From the NCBI RefSeq assembly GCF_039851975.1, contig NZ_CP156660.1:4035035-4099034 (forward strand): a DNA stretch of 64,000 bases. Direction: 5' to 3'. Positions 45,098 through 53,295 of the stretch are shown here, piece by piece. The translations under genes were made by a program, and so were the position numbers. This stretch comes from Desulfoscipio sp. XC116 (lineage in GTDB: Bacteria; Bacillota; Desulfotomaculia; Desulfotomaculales; Desulfallaceae). Under the pieces are notes generated by a model. That model saw nothing but the letters and a program-made list of their open reading frames with translations. It searched no databases and was not told the DNA's origin. The first letter of the stretch is position 1; each line of letters starts with the position of its first letter.

Positions 45098-46168
45098 CTA
45101 GTAAAGGATTTCAATGTCAAAATCGTATCTGTAACTGTCCAGCGATTTATCGTTTTCATCAAAAAAATATGCTCTTACATTATCAACTTTTACATCCTCA
45201 TCATCAAATTTTTCAGCTATGTCCCGGCAAATATCTTCCACATCATTTCTAATGGTGTTATTGTTTGAATCCGCCCAAAGCTCCGAACAGTCATCATCCC
45301 TGGCATCCAAATACACGGTAACCTCGTCATCATCTTTATCGTATTTTATTTGGGATACTATAAATTCCATATTGTCTACATCATATTTATCATTCAAAAG
45401 CTCATCTTCCACATCGGAAGCATTACCGCTGTCACCCCGGTAGTCTTCGTCTTTAAAATCAACGTCCAGCCTGTCGTCACCGTCTTTATCGAATTTCACA
45501 AGCTCCTCATCATCGTGTGTATCGATGATCACACCTTTAACCACCGTATCTTCAGTTAGCTCATCCTGGATATATTCAGTCAGGTCCTCCAGCCAGTCTT
45601 CAATTTCTCTGTCCGTTAAATCTTCCCACTCGTCGCCATAATCCCTTAAATCCACTTCTATCTCTACGTCCACATCATCCTCGTCGCCGTCCAGCTTGAT
45701 ATCCTCTATAGCCACACGTTCCAGTTTATCGTAATCATCCAGCAAATCATCTTCCAAGCCATCTAAATCATCTTTATCGTATTTGTCCTTTTTATCCAGT
45801 TGATATTTTAAGTCTTCCACTTGTTTTTTCAGATTAGTTATTTCCTGATCTTTTGCGGTCAGCTGTAATTTTAGGCTGTTGGTTGCCGCGGTGTCGCCAC
45901 CGATTATCTGAATGGTTTTTGTTTCAGCCTGCCAGTTTATTGTACTGTTTAATGCCTCCCCGGCCACGCGCAGCGGCACATAAGTGACTCCGTTCAATAA
46001 AAAAGGCTCCTGGTCGGCTGATACGCTAACTGCTTTTCCATCGGCGTATATCACTATATTATTGTATTGAACCTTAATTTGCTTGCTGGCCACCGATGCC
46101 TCGGCCATACCCCCCAAGGCCAACAGTAAAAACCCGGACATAAGCAGTACCATGAATTTCCTTTTCAA
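45098..46168 (-). CDS. Exported copper amine oxidase N-terminal (stalk) domain protein, acidic
   Basis: 356 residues. Signal peptide (MKRKFMVLLMSGFLLLALGG, cleaved near AEA-SVA), then one stalk domain (IVIYADGKAVSVSADQEPFL, NGVTYVPLRVAGEALNSTIN), a coiled-coil of about 35 residues, and a long Asp/Glu-rich region (DDLDGLEDDLLDDYDKLE and onwards). The acidic part might bind calcium; no EF-hand loop is clear. Stalk domains are common in surface proteins of Clostridia. It is separated from DUF5693 by about 150 bases. Confidence 0.8.
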   Translation of the reverse strand: MKRKFMVLLMSGFLLLALGGMAEASVASKQIKVQYNNIVIYADGKAVSVSADQEPFLLNGVTYVPLRVAGEALNSTINWQAETKTIQIIGGDTAATNSLKLQLTAKDQEITNLKKQVEDLKYQLDKKDKYDKDDLDGLEDDLLDDYDKLERVAIEDIKLDGDEDDVDVEIEVDLRDYGDEWEDLTDREIEDWLEDLTEYIQDELTEDTVVKGVIIDTHDDEELVKFDKDGDDRLDVDFKDEDYRGDSGNASDVEDELLNDKYDVDNMEFIVSQIKYDKDDDEVTVYLDARDDDCSELWADSNNNTIRNDVEDICRDIAEKFDDEDVKVDNVRAYFFDENDKSLDSYRYDFDIEILY

Positions 46169-46318
46169 AATGATAACCCCTCCTTAATAATTTGACTTGT
46201 CGATTAGTTAGACGTCCTAATCCGGCAAGTTGTTCCTTGTACAGTAAAAATTTTATATTTTTATGCTCAGGTCCCGCACCAACGAAAGATTTCCAAGCCA
46301 CCGTGCGGCGCACTGCCG

Positions 46319-48280
46319 CTAATCTCCCCGCAACCAGCCCCAGCGCGTGATGAGGAGGTTTTCTCCAATACGCCAAAGGGCAATCAGCGCCAATCCGATA
46401 ATAATACCTAGCCAGAGGCCGTGCAAGCTGCGGGTCAAAGAAATAAGCAGGGGGGTGTGAATATGGGCATAAGTATTGACCAGAGAAATCTGGCCGATGG
46501 CCCCGCCCAACAACAACGGCATATATTGATTGTTCCGGTACCCCAGGTACAGCAACAGCAGCATGAGCGGGTGCCCCAGCAAAAACTCCTTGGTGCGGGG
46601 ACGCACGCCCAGAATATTATCGAGCAAACTGCGAAACTGTAATTCCCAATCGGATATGGCCGCCGACTCGTTGCCGGTGCGGGAAACATAAACCAGCAGA
46701 GCCACCAGCAGTATTCCGCCAACAACGGTAAACTTGACCAGCACCGGTTGCTCTAAAAGGTCCCGCACTTTCTGCTGCCAGCCGCCACCGCCCTTTGCTC
46801 CCCTAAAAAAGAATATCACTGCCAGCAACAGCAAAGGGACGACGTGGGCCAGCTTAACCCCGGTAAACTGATCCATTTTTAGCATAAAACCAACATCGCC
46901 CAGCAGTCCGACCATTAAAAGCGCCCCGACAAGCGAGTAGAGAGAAGTGCGCAGTAATAACAGCACACTATGGACCACCGAAGCCCCGCCCTGCCGTACA
47001 TTGAGCATCAGGGACAGGGTGGGGAAAACCACCACGGCAATAAAGGCCATTATCTTGCGGGCCAGGCCGACCATATCCACGGCCAGTAACCCGGTCCAGG
47101 CCATAATGCCTATAACACCGCAGCCAAGGGCCGCCACAGGCCAACCCATTGACAGAGCAAGCAGCATCACCCCGGCAATGACCCCCAGCCCGACCACAAA
47201 CAATAACAAACGGGAAAGCCCCAGGGGCTGCAGCAGAGACGCCTCACCCACTTGCAACCCTTCCGCCTCCAGATTTTGCCGAACCTCTTCGGCCAGCTGT
47301 AAATTCGTGGCCAGCATATCCGGCATATCGGCTTTCATGTAGGTATGCAAAAGCAGAACCCTGATGTTGCGCTCCGTGACCGCCAGGTTAAACCGGTCCA
47401 CCATGGCAGCCAGATCGTAATTTTTCTTGTTATCTTCCTCCAGGGTCAGTGTGTGCAGCCTGACCACGTTCTTGTCCAAAAGCAAGCCCAGTTTCGACAG
47501 GCCCACCTGGTTGGTGAACTCAATCTGCACCAGGGGAACCTGCAGTTCCTTCATTAAATATGAAAGCAATTTTACTTGTTCGGGAAAACCGGGCAGCACC
47601 GGATCGTTAAACAATACCCCGGATAAATTGGGTATTTTTCTAATCTCCCGAAAAACATAGGTTAAGCCCTCCGGGGTTACCTGATTCCAGGTACGCACCT
47701 GCACCATGGCCTGTAATCCGGCTGCATTGACATCCTCCACCGCCCCGGCCGGAAATCCGAGGCCCATTTGTTCAAACAGGCCCCAGTTGTAGGCAACCTC
47801 TATAATATAAACACCCGTTTCAGCCGCGCCTTCCCAAAATCTAATCGGTACTTTCTTGGCCTGCAGCTGTCCCTGAATCCTTTGGAACACGTCGGCGTCG
47901 GGAATAATTAGATACCGGTGATCCGGTTTAATCTGCGCCCGAAATTGTTCGCCAAATTGCTGCCATATAGCAGCGTTGCCCGGCAACAGCAATTCACTGC
48001 CGGTACGCATCAGCAATTCACCGTCAGCCTCGGCACTACTAACGGTGGGCTCTTTAATCAGTACGGTGTTGACTCCCTGTTCCTTGAACTTATTTAACAC
48101 ATCCACCGTGCTCAGGCCGTTCATCCGGGCCAGGGAAGCCGCCTCATCATAGACCACCGACATGGCCACGCTTTGATTATTCGCTTCCAGCCCGTACCTT
48201 TGCCAGGCTGTATATCCCGCGGCCAGCAAAGATATAAAAATTATTCCGACCAATATTAACTTCCACTTATTCTCGCGCAC
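46319..48280 (-). CDS. DUF5693 family membrane protein
   Basis: About 653 residues with an N-terminal helix (LILVGIIFISLLAAGYTAW), an external domain of about 330 residues (MNGLSTVDVLNKFKEQGVNT and onwards, reminiscent of a TIM-barrel-like fold), then about 8 membrane helices. The function is unknown; such genes are usually near csaB in Clostridia, which suggests a role in wall polymer or S-layer assembly. I chose GTG at about 48280 because GGAGG lies 8 nt upstream. The frame is open to 48535, but that extension reads through a dispersed repeat and is not credible. Confidence 0.8.
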   Translation of the reverse strand: MRENKWKLILVGIIFISLLAAGYTAWQRYGLEANNQSVAMSVVYDEAASLARMNGLSTVDVLNKFKEQGVNTVLIKEPTVSSAEADGELLMRTGSELLLPGNAAIWQQFGEQFRAQIKPDHRYLIIPDADVFQRIQGQLQAKKVPIRFWEGAAETGVYIIEVAYNWGLFEQMGLGFPAGAVEDVNAAGLQAMVQVRTWNQVTPEGLTYVFREIRKIPNLSGVLFNDPVLPGFPEQVKLLSYLMKELQVPLVQIEFTNQVGLSKLGLLLDKNVVRLHTLTLEEDNKKNYDLAAMVDRFNLAVTERNIRVLLLHTYMKADMPDMLATNLQLAEEVRQNLEAEGLQVGEASLLQPLGLSRLLLFVVGLGVIAGVMLLALSMGWPVAALGCGVIGIMAWTGLLAVDMVGLARKIMAFIAVVVFPTLSLMLNVRQGGASVVHSVLLLLRTSLYSLVGALLMVGLLGDVGFMLKMDQFTGVKLAHVVPLLLLAVIFFFRGAKGGGGWQQKVRDLLEQPVLVKFTVVGGILLVALLVYVSRTGNESAAISDWELQFRSLLDNILGVRPRTKEFLLGHPLMLLLLYLGYRNNQYMPLLLGGAIGQISLVNTYAHIHTPLLISLTRSLHGLWLGIIIGLALIALWRIGENLLITRWGWLRGD

Positions 48281-48354
48281 AGGCAAAACCTCCAACGGTT
48301 TATAGGCAAATAGAAAGACAGGGGAACGCAATATCATTGCAAACGGAACGCATG

Positions 48355-48505
48355 TCATTGCGAGCGTAAGCGAAGCAATCCCAAACTCCAAAGCAGATCC
48401 ACCAAAGAAATGCGGGCTGCAAAGCGGAGATTGCCACGTCGCTTCGCTCCTCGCAATGACATATTTTAAGCATCGCGGGTTATATTCATAACCATGACAT
48501 ACTTT
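48355..48505. repeat. Dispersed CATTGCGAG-type repeat, copy C
   Basis: CATTGCGAGCGTAAGCGAAG ... CGTCGCTTCGCTCCTCGCAATGAC, then the tail ATTTTAAGCATCGC and ATATTCATAACCATGACA. This is the most symmetric copy in the window. Confidence 0.85.
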
Positions 48506-48529
48506 CACCTTTCCCAGTGCCATGCTTAT

Positions 48530-48655
48530 TGGCACTGGGCGCTTACTGCATTTGGCGCTATCGGCACTTGGCGCTTATAGCGCTTGGCATGTGTCGGCAT
48601 TCGGCGCTATTTGCGTTTGGCGGTCATTGGCACTTGACACATACCGGCGTTTAAC
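48530..48655. repeat. Degenerate short repeats (GGCACTTGGCGCT type)
   Basis: About eight degenerate variants of TTGGCGCT/TTGGCACT follow one another between DUF5693 and the FAD oxidoreductase. No coding frame is plausible. Confidence 0.5.
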
Positions 48656-48660
48656 GTCTA

Positions 48661-48723
48661 ATATCCCTTATCCCGCAGCATATCCGCCTACTGCGGGATA
48701 TCCGCTTCTTGCAGCATATCCAC
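48661..48723 (-). repeat. Tandem 18-bp repeats crossing the FAD oxidoreductase stop
   Basis: Units at 48706-48723, 48688-48705 and 48670-48687 share GxGGATATxCxGC. The stop TAG ends the middle unit, and the third unit continues in frame (ADMLRDKGY) to another stop. Confidence 0.75.
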
Positions 48724-50574
48724 AAACTCTTTTATCAGCAGATAAGCCGCCCCGTGGCTTAGCGGTTGTCCAGGGTTCATATAATCCTGCCAGTAATCTT
48801 CATGCTCCGCGAAAACACCTTTTTCCGCAAGATAATCAAACGATGCTTGCTTGCTTAGATCCATGCCCAGGAATTTAACCAGCATGCGACAGGCATCATA
48901 AAGGTTAAAGACATTTCCCTCGGGATACAGAGCAGGATGTTCTTTAATACCCAGACCGGTCTGTTTGGCTGCCTGGTACAGAATATTGATATATCTTTGC
49001 TCGGCGATATCCCGGTCCAATTGATAATCATTATTATACCCACCCGAGGCCAGCCCAAGCCCGCGCACTAATTTCAAACCGGCGTAAGCTTCGTGACCGG
49101 TCAATTCGTTGGCTATACGGAACGGCTTCAGCTCCATACCCTGTTCGTTTAACCGGCGCTGTAATGCAGTGATTAATGGCCGGCTGCCGGCCATTTCCCG
49201 AAAGGTTAATTCGTTTTCCGCCGCCAGGGCCGCTGCCGCACCGGCGGCCTGTCCCGCAGCCATCCCCACGGGAATTGTCCTGGCGCTGCCGTGGGCCAGG
49301 GAGTCAAAGCCGGCCGACCGGCCCACCACCAGCAGTCCGTCCACCTGCCGCGGCACCAAGCACCTGAAGGGTACGGCATATTGCTGAGGCGCGCCGATGA
49401 TGATACCTGGGATACCGGGGTCGGCGGGTTGGATATCTACGGGATATGATCCGAAAGCTATCCTGTCGTCAAAATCCCTGTTTTCCAACACATCATCCAA
49501 GGTCAACCGGTACTCGCCCCAAATATGCCTTGACTCGCGCACGTATAACTCGGGGGCCATTCCTCCCGAAACGGCCTTATTTAAACCAGGTATATGCTTA
49601 TTTATGAAATCTACAATTAAAGGTATTTCCCTGGCGGCAATCTTTTTGGCCTCCTGCCTGGAACCGGGGTCAAGGGGGTCGACTCCGAAAATCAGCAGCG
49701 CATTAATCAACAAACTGCCGTCATTTTGCCGGCCGATATTCAATCCTCTCAAAAAAAGCCTTTCATCGGACGGTTTATATAAGGATGTCTGCTCATAAAA
49801 ACCCCAGGCGCTGTGTATATTGGCGCCGGTACTTTTTTTATCGTCGGTAAATCTCAGATGATATAGAATCTTCAGCCAGTCCAGCCAATTCACATTCTCC
49901 AGCCTGAATACCCGGGTAACCGCCATTAGACCGGATTGTCTGCCGATATCCTCCTGGCCCAGGCTAAAAGGCACTCCGGCCAGGGCCGCCATGTCCGCGT
50001 CCTGAGTAGCGTCAATAACAGCCCGGGCACTAATTTCTTCAAGCACGCCATCATGAACCAGCTTAATGCCCGTGACCGCTCTGCGGCCCAGTGGTTCATC
50101 TTCCACCACGGGTGTTATAGTTTCAGCGTTAAGCAGCACACTCAATTTTTCTTCACGGTTCACCAACCGGTTAAAAGTCCGGACGGCGGTTCGCACATCG
50201 AATGAATCGCCTTCCACCCGGTTATAAAATTCCTGAAAGATGCCTTTGTTTAAAATCTCCCCGTCGGGGCCGTAGTTCATATCTATGCTGTTCAGCCAGC
50301 CCCGGGTCATCAGCCCCCCCAGTTCCGGCCCGGTGTCCACCAGCAGAACGTTAAGGCCGTTCCGGGCCCCCGACACTGCGGCGGCCACCCCTTCGGGCTC
50401 TCCGCCCACAACGAGCAAATCATAAGCATCCTCCGCGTGAGAAAGCGGATGTAAATATTCATCCTCCATAACCCTGTTGTTGATGGCGTTAACAAGCACG
50501 CAGGCCAATATTATAACTGCCGCCCCGGCCAATAATGCCGACAAAGCAAACCTTCTGTTAATAATCATCAGCAA
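48688..50574 (-). CDS. Membrane-anchored FAD-dependent oxidoreductase
   Basis: 628 residues. An N-terminal helix (FALSALLAGAAVIILACVLV) precedes the FAD-binding Rossmann motif DLLVVGGEPEGVAAAVSGAR. Further FAD contacts are seen at LVDTGPELGGLMTRGW, ARAVIDATQDADMAALAG and DGLLVVGRSAGFDSLAHGSA. This matches the FAD_oxidored family found in exported or membrane-linked oxidoreductases. The substrate is unknown. The gene is followed by tandem 18-bp repeats over its stop codon. Confidence 0.85.
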   Translation of the reverse strand: MLMIINRRFALSALLAGAAVIILACVLVNAINNRVMEDEYLHPLSHAEDAYDLLVVGGEPEGVAAAVSGARNGLNVLLVDTGPELGGLMTRGWLNSIDMNYGPDGEILNKGIFQEFYNRVEGDSFDVRTAVRTFNRLVNREEKLSVLLNAETITPVVEDEPLGRRAVTGIKLVHDGVLEEISARAVIDATQDADMAALAGVPFSLGQEDIGRQSGLMAVTRVFRLENVNWLDWLKILYHLRFTDDKKSTGANIHSAWGFYEQTSLYKPSDERLFLRGLNIGRQNDGSLLINALLIFGVDPLDPGSRQEAKKIAAREIPLIVDFINKHIPGLNKAVSGGMAPELYVRESRHIWGEYRLTLDDVLENRDFDDRIAFGSYPVDIQPADPGIPGIIIGAPQQYAVPFRCLVPRQVDGLLVVGRSAGFDSLAHGSARTIPVGMAAGQAAGAAAALAAENELTFREMAGSRPLITALQRRLNEQGMELKPFRIANELTGHEAYAGLKLVRGLGLASGGYNNDYQLDRDIAEQRYINILYQAAKQTGLGIKEHPALYPEGNVFNLYDACRMLVKFLGMDLSKQASFDYLAEKGVFAEHEDYWQDYMNPGQPLSHGAAYLLIKEFVDMLQEADIPQ

Positions 50575-50626
50575 TAATGACCTCCTCCCCCACTAAGGCG
50601 AGGGGCACCCGAGTCAACCCCGGATA

Positions 50627-51076
50627 CTAATATCCCCGGTACATAATGGTAGTCGGTTTTTGAGCCTTAACGCCCCGGCCGTCAGATCTGGGCAGGCTGA
50701 GCAAATGGTTGTTTTCCACTGTCTGGCCGGCCATGACGTTTTTCCCGGCCGTCAGATCGGGTATACCGCCACCGCTGGGATCCACCACTGCGGCACTGCC
50801 GCTGCGCACAATGATTTCGGTACCTGCCTTACCAATGAACTCCTGGCCGGTTTCCAGTTCGGCAACGCTCCAGGCCAAAGAACCGGAGCCACCCGAATTG
50901 CTCATGCCGCTAATGTATTTCTGCACATATTCTTCCACAAAGCTTTTGGTAACCAGGGGATCGCCTGCGGAACCGGGGTCTCCGCCGCTGGCAGCGGCCA
51001 AACCCGTATATCCGATAATAGCCGCGGCCATGAGCAGCAAAGATACCATTATAGCTTTAGTTTTCCTATTACCCAT
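50627..51076 (-). CDS. Small exported protein of unknown function
   Basis: 149 residues from ATG 51076, with GGAGG 7 nt upstream. A signal peptide (AIMVSLLLMAAAIIGYTGLA, cleaved after ASG or nearby) is followed by a Gly/Ser-rich part and a compact C-terminal domain (GTEIIVRSGSAAVVDPSGGG, IPDLTAGKNVMAGQTVENNH). I do not recognise a named family. The frame is open further upstream to 51145, but that part crosses a conserved upstream element and is probably not translated. Confidence 0.65.
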   Translation of the reverse strand: MGNRKTKAIMVSLLLMAAAIIGYTGLAAASGGDPGSAGDPLVTKSFVEEYVQKYISGMSNSGGSGSLAWSVAELETGQEFIGKAGTEIIVRSGSAAVVDPSGGGIPDLTAGKNVMAGQTVENNHLLSLPRSDGRGVKAQKPTTIMYRGY

Positions 51077-51117
51077 TGAAAAACCTCCGCTCCGTTTATT
51101 CATACCTGGTTTTCTAC

Positions 51118-51168
51118 TTCGACAAGACGAGTGCATTTCCTGCATATGGCCTTGTCCCGGCCAGACCC
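51118..51168 (-). promoter_or_regulatory. Shared upstream element, copy 2
   Basis: Same arrangement as 44899-44950: GGCCGGGACAAGG, ATATGCAGGAAAT and TTGTCGAA in order on the minus strand, about 45 bases before the small exported protein. Confidence 0.5.
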
Positions 51169-51273
51169 TTTCTGTATAATTAACATAATCCGGGTGTCAT
51201 TACCGCGCATACAACCTATGTGCGATGCCTGGAGCCCTGAATATCCCCGTGTTTTAGAAAGGTGGTATTTGAT

Positions 51274-52968
51274 TTGAAAAAACTGCGGGTTATTATTGTC
51301 GCATTACTTTTGACATCCTTAACTATAGCATGCGCATATCAAGCCCCGGCCCAGGAAAGCACATCGTCAGGTAAAACAACCGTCCGCACCCCAACTGTAT
51401 TATACATACCGCTTGACGACCGGCCGGTTAATTACAAAAATGCGCTTGAATTGGGCCAAGCAGCAGGTTTTAGTCTGAGTTGCCCTTCCCCGGAGCAGCT
51501 TACCACCAATGCCAAGTTAAACAGTTGGTTGGCGGAGAAAACTCCCCAACACGAGGCTGCCGTGGTTTCTGTTGATATGCTGTTATACGGTGGTCTGGTG
51601 GAATCCCGCAAGCACAACCTGGAACCGAATGAATTATCAAGCCGGGTCAACGCCATAAAAAGCATTAAGAACAACGATAATACCGTTTACGCTTTTGTCT
51701 CTGTAATGAGGGCTCCAACGGCCAATACGCCCCACACTATGCCTGATTATTACGCCAGGCACGGCGCCCAAATTTTTAAATATGGCGCATTGCTGGATAA
51801 AAGCCGCCTGGGCACAATCGAGCCGGCTGAAGCTGAAAAGCTGAGCGAGCTGACAAAAGCCATCCCCGCAGAGTTTCTTAAGGACTTTACCAGCAGACGG
51901 GATAAAAATTATCAGGCAACCGAGCAAGTTCTGGAATTAGTGCGGCAGGGTTATATTGACCGCCTGCTAATAAGCAAGGATGATACCTCGCCCCACGGGT
52001 TCACTCGTATGGAAGCCGAAAAATTGGGCAAATTGGTGCGGCAGTATAACATCGCTGACAAGGTGCTGTTCTTAACCGGTACCGATGAATGCGGCCAGGT
52101 GCTGCTGGCCGCTATGGCCAACAGTCCAGGCGTCGGCAAGGTATCCGGCGGCGCGAATGGCAGTAGCGGGAACGACGCAAGCAATGGCGCGGGCGGCGAC
52201 GGATCGGCAAGCGACATAAGCAGTCGGTTGGGCGGGGGGGCGCCCCGGGTTTACGTGGATTATGCCTGCCCGTCATTGGCCGGGAATATCCCTTTGTATG
52301 AGGATGTTCCCCTGCGGCAAAACGTGGCCTTGCATATTGAAGCCGCCGGAGCCGCACCCGCGCAGCTCCCCGGTGAGGCGGACATCGTACTTGCTTTAAA
52401 CAACGGTTCAGGAAACGAGGAAGCGCATTCGGAAGCCGCCGACGGGCCCGCCGCTGAAAGGCGGCAATTTATCGATCGCATCAAAAGCTACACCGCACAG
52501 GGCATTCCGGTAACCATAGCGGATGTAAATTACCCCAATATGGCGGATGCCGGGTTTATGAATACGCTCAACAAACAATACGACCTGTCACAATTGGCGG
52601 GCTACTCGGGATGGAATACAGCCGGCAATTCAGTGGGTCTGGCGTTAAGTCAGGGAACCATAGCCGCCGGACACGCCGCTTCAGACAGCCCCGGCGCCGC
52701 CCAAACCAAGCAAAGCATCATATTGAAAAGCCTGCTTGAGGACTGGGGCTATCAGGCGACGGTCAGACCGGTGATTAAGGAAAAGGTACCCGCTGCACAG
52801 CATACTTTAATAACCGACCCCGAATTGGAGCGGCGGATCACGGCGGAGATAGAAAAAATGCTTAATGATTTCGCCGAACATAACTTGCGGGAGGACTTTG
52901 GCAACGTTAACGCAAACAAAGTAAACCTGCCCTGGCACAGGTTATTTGATATTGATTTTGATGTTTAA
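51274..52968 (+). CDS. DUF4127 family exported protein
   Basis: About 564 residues and the first large plus-strand gene. A signal peptide (LRVIIVALLLTSLTIACAYQ, possibly a lipoprotein with Cys after TIA) precedes the DUF4127 core: VLYIPLDDRPVNYKNALELG, VSVDMLLYGGLVESRKHNL, YYARHGAQIFKYGAL, ISKDDTSPHGFTRMEAEKLG, and VTIADVNYPNMADAGFMNTL. The catalytic role is unknown. A Gly/Ser/Asn/Ala-rich insert of about 35 residues interrupts the domain near residue 290. TTG 51274 with GGTGG 8 nt upstream is preferred over GTG 51262. Confidence 0.85.
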   Translation: MKKLRVIIVALLLTSLTIACAYQAPAQESTSSGKTTVRTPTVLYIPLDDRPVNYKNALELGQAAGFSLSCPSPEQLTTNAKLNSWLAEKTPQHEAAVVSVDMLLYGGLVESRKHNLEPNELSSRVNAIKSIKNNDNTVYAFVSVMRAPTANTPHTMPDYYARHGAQIFKYGALLDKSRLGTIEPAEAEKLSELTKAIPAEFLKDFTSRRDKNYQATEQVLELVRQGYIDRLLISKDDTSPHGFTRMEAEKLGKLVRQYNIADKVLFLTGTDECGQVLLAAMANSPGVGKVSGGANGSSGNDASNGAGGDGSASDISSRLGGGAPRVYVDYACPSLAGNIPLYEDVPLRQNVALHIEAAGAAPAQLPGEADIVLALNNGSGNEEAHSEAADGPAAERRQFIDRIKSYTAQGIPVTIADVNYPNMADAGFMNTLNKQYDLSQLAGYSGWNTAGNSVGLALSQGTIAAGHAASDSPGAAQTKQSIILKSLLEDWGYQATVRPVIKEKVPAAQHTLITDPELERRITAEIEKMLNDFAEHNLREDFGNVNANKVNLPWHRLFDIDFDV

Positions 52969-53029
52969 ATATACTGAGTCTTCACCTTTAGCCCATCCAC
53001 TTTAGCTCATCCGGATGCCAGACCGGACA

Positions 53030-53073
53030 AAGCAGAGGCGGCCACCATTTGTTTCGGTGACCGCCTCTGCTTA
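53030..53073. terminator. Hairpin after the DUF4127 gene
   Basis: AAGCAGAGGCGG and CCGCCTCTGCTT pair around a loop that includes CACC...GGTG. T-rich sequence follows about 12 bases later. One arm plus loop is copied at 55489-55530. Confidence 0.7.
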
Positions 53074-53085
53074 AGCACAAACAAT
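53044..53085. repeat. 42-bp direct repeat, left copy
   Basis: From ACCATTTGTTTCGGTGACCG to GCACAAACAAT. Identical to 55489-55530. The two copies bracket the ATPase/nuclease pair. Confidence 0.9.
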
Positions 53086-53208
53086 ATTTTTTCCGACATT
53101 AGGAATATTTTAAGTTAATGCCCGCATGAATATCAGCTCCTAAAGTAACCATCGTATATTTCCAATTTCCCCCACTGGTTTCCGCTGCTGCAGTATAGTG
53201 ACCGTATG

Positions 53209-53217
53209 TGATATAAT
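53209..53217 (+). promoter_or_regulatory. Extended -10 promoter of the ATPase/nuclease pair
   Basis: TGATATAAT, an exact extended -10 box, about 80 bases before the ATPase ATG. The -35 region (TGCAGT) is weak. Confidence 0.5.
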
Positions 53218-53295
53218 CGGAAAGAGTCAAGAATTATCGCCCGGTGAAAAAATAACAACGCCAACAATAGCAGCCTTTTGAAAGGTGATAAATAT

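Noticed and set aside
48281-48535. N-terminal extension of the DUF5693 protein
   Set aside because: The extra 85 codons read through a dispersed repeat; a GTG with GGAGG lies at the true domain start.
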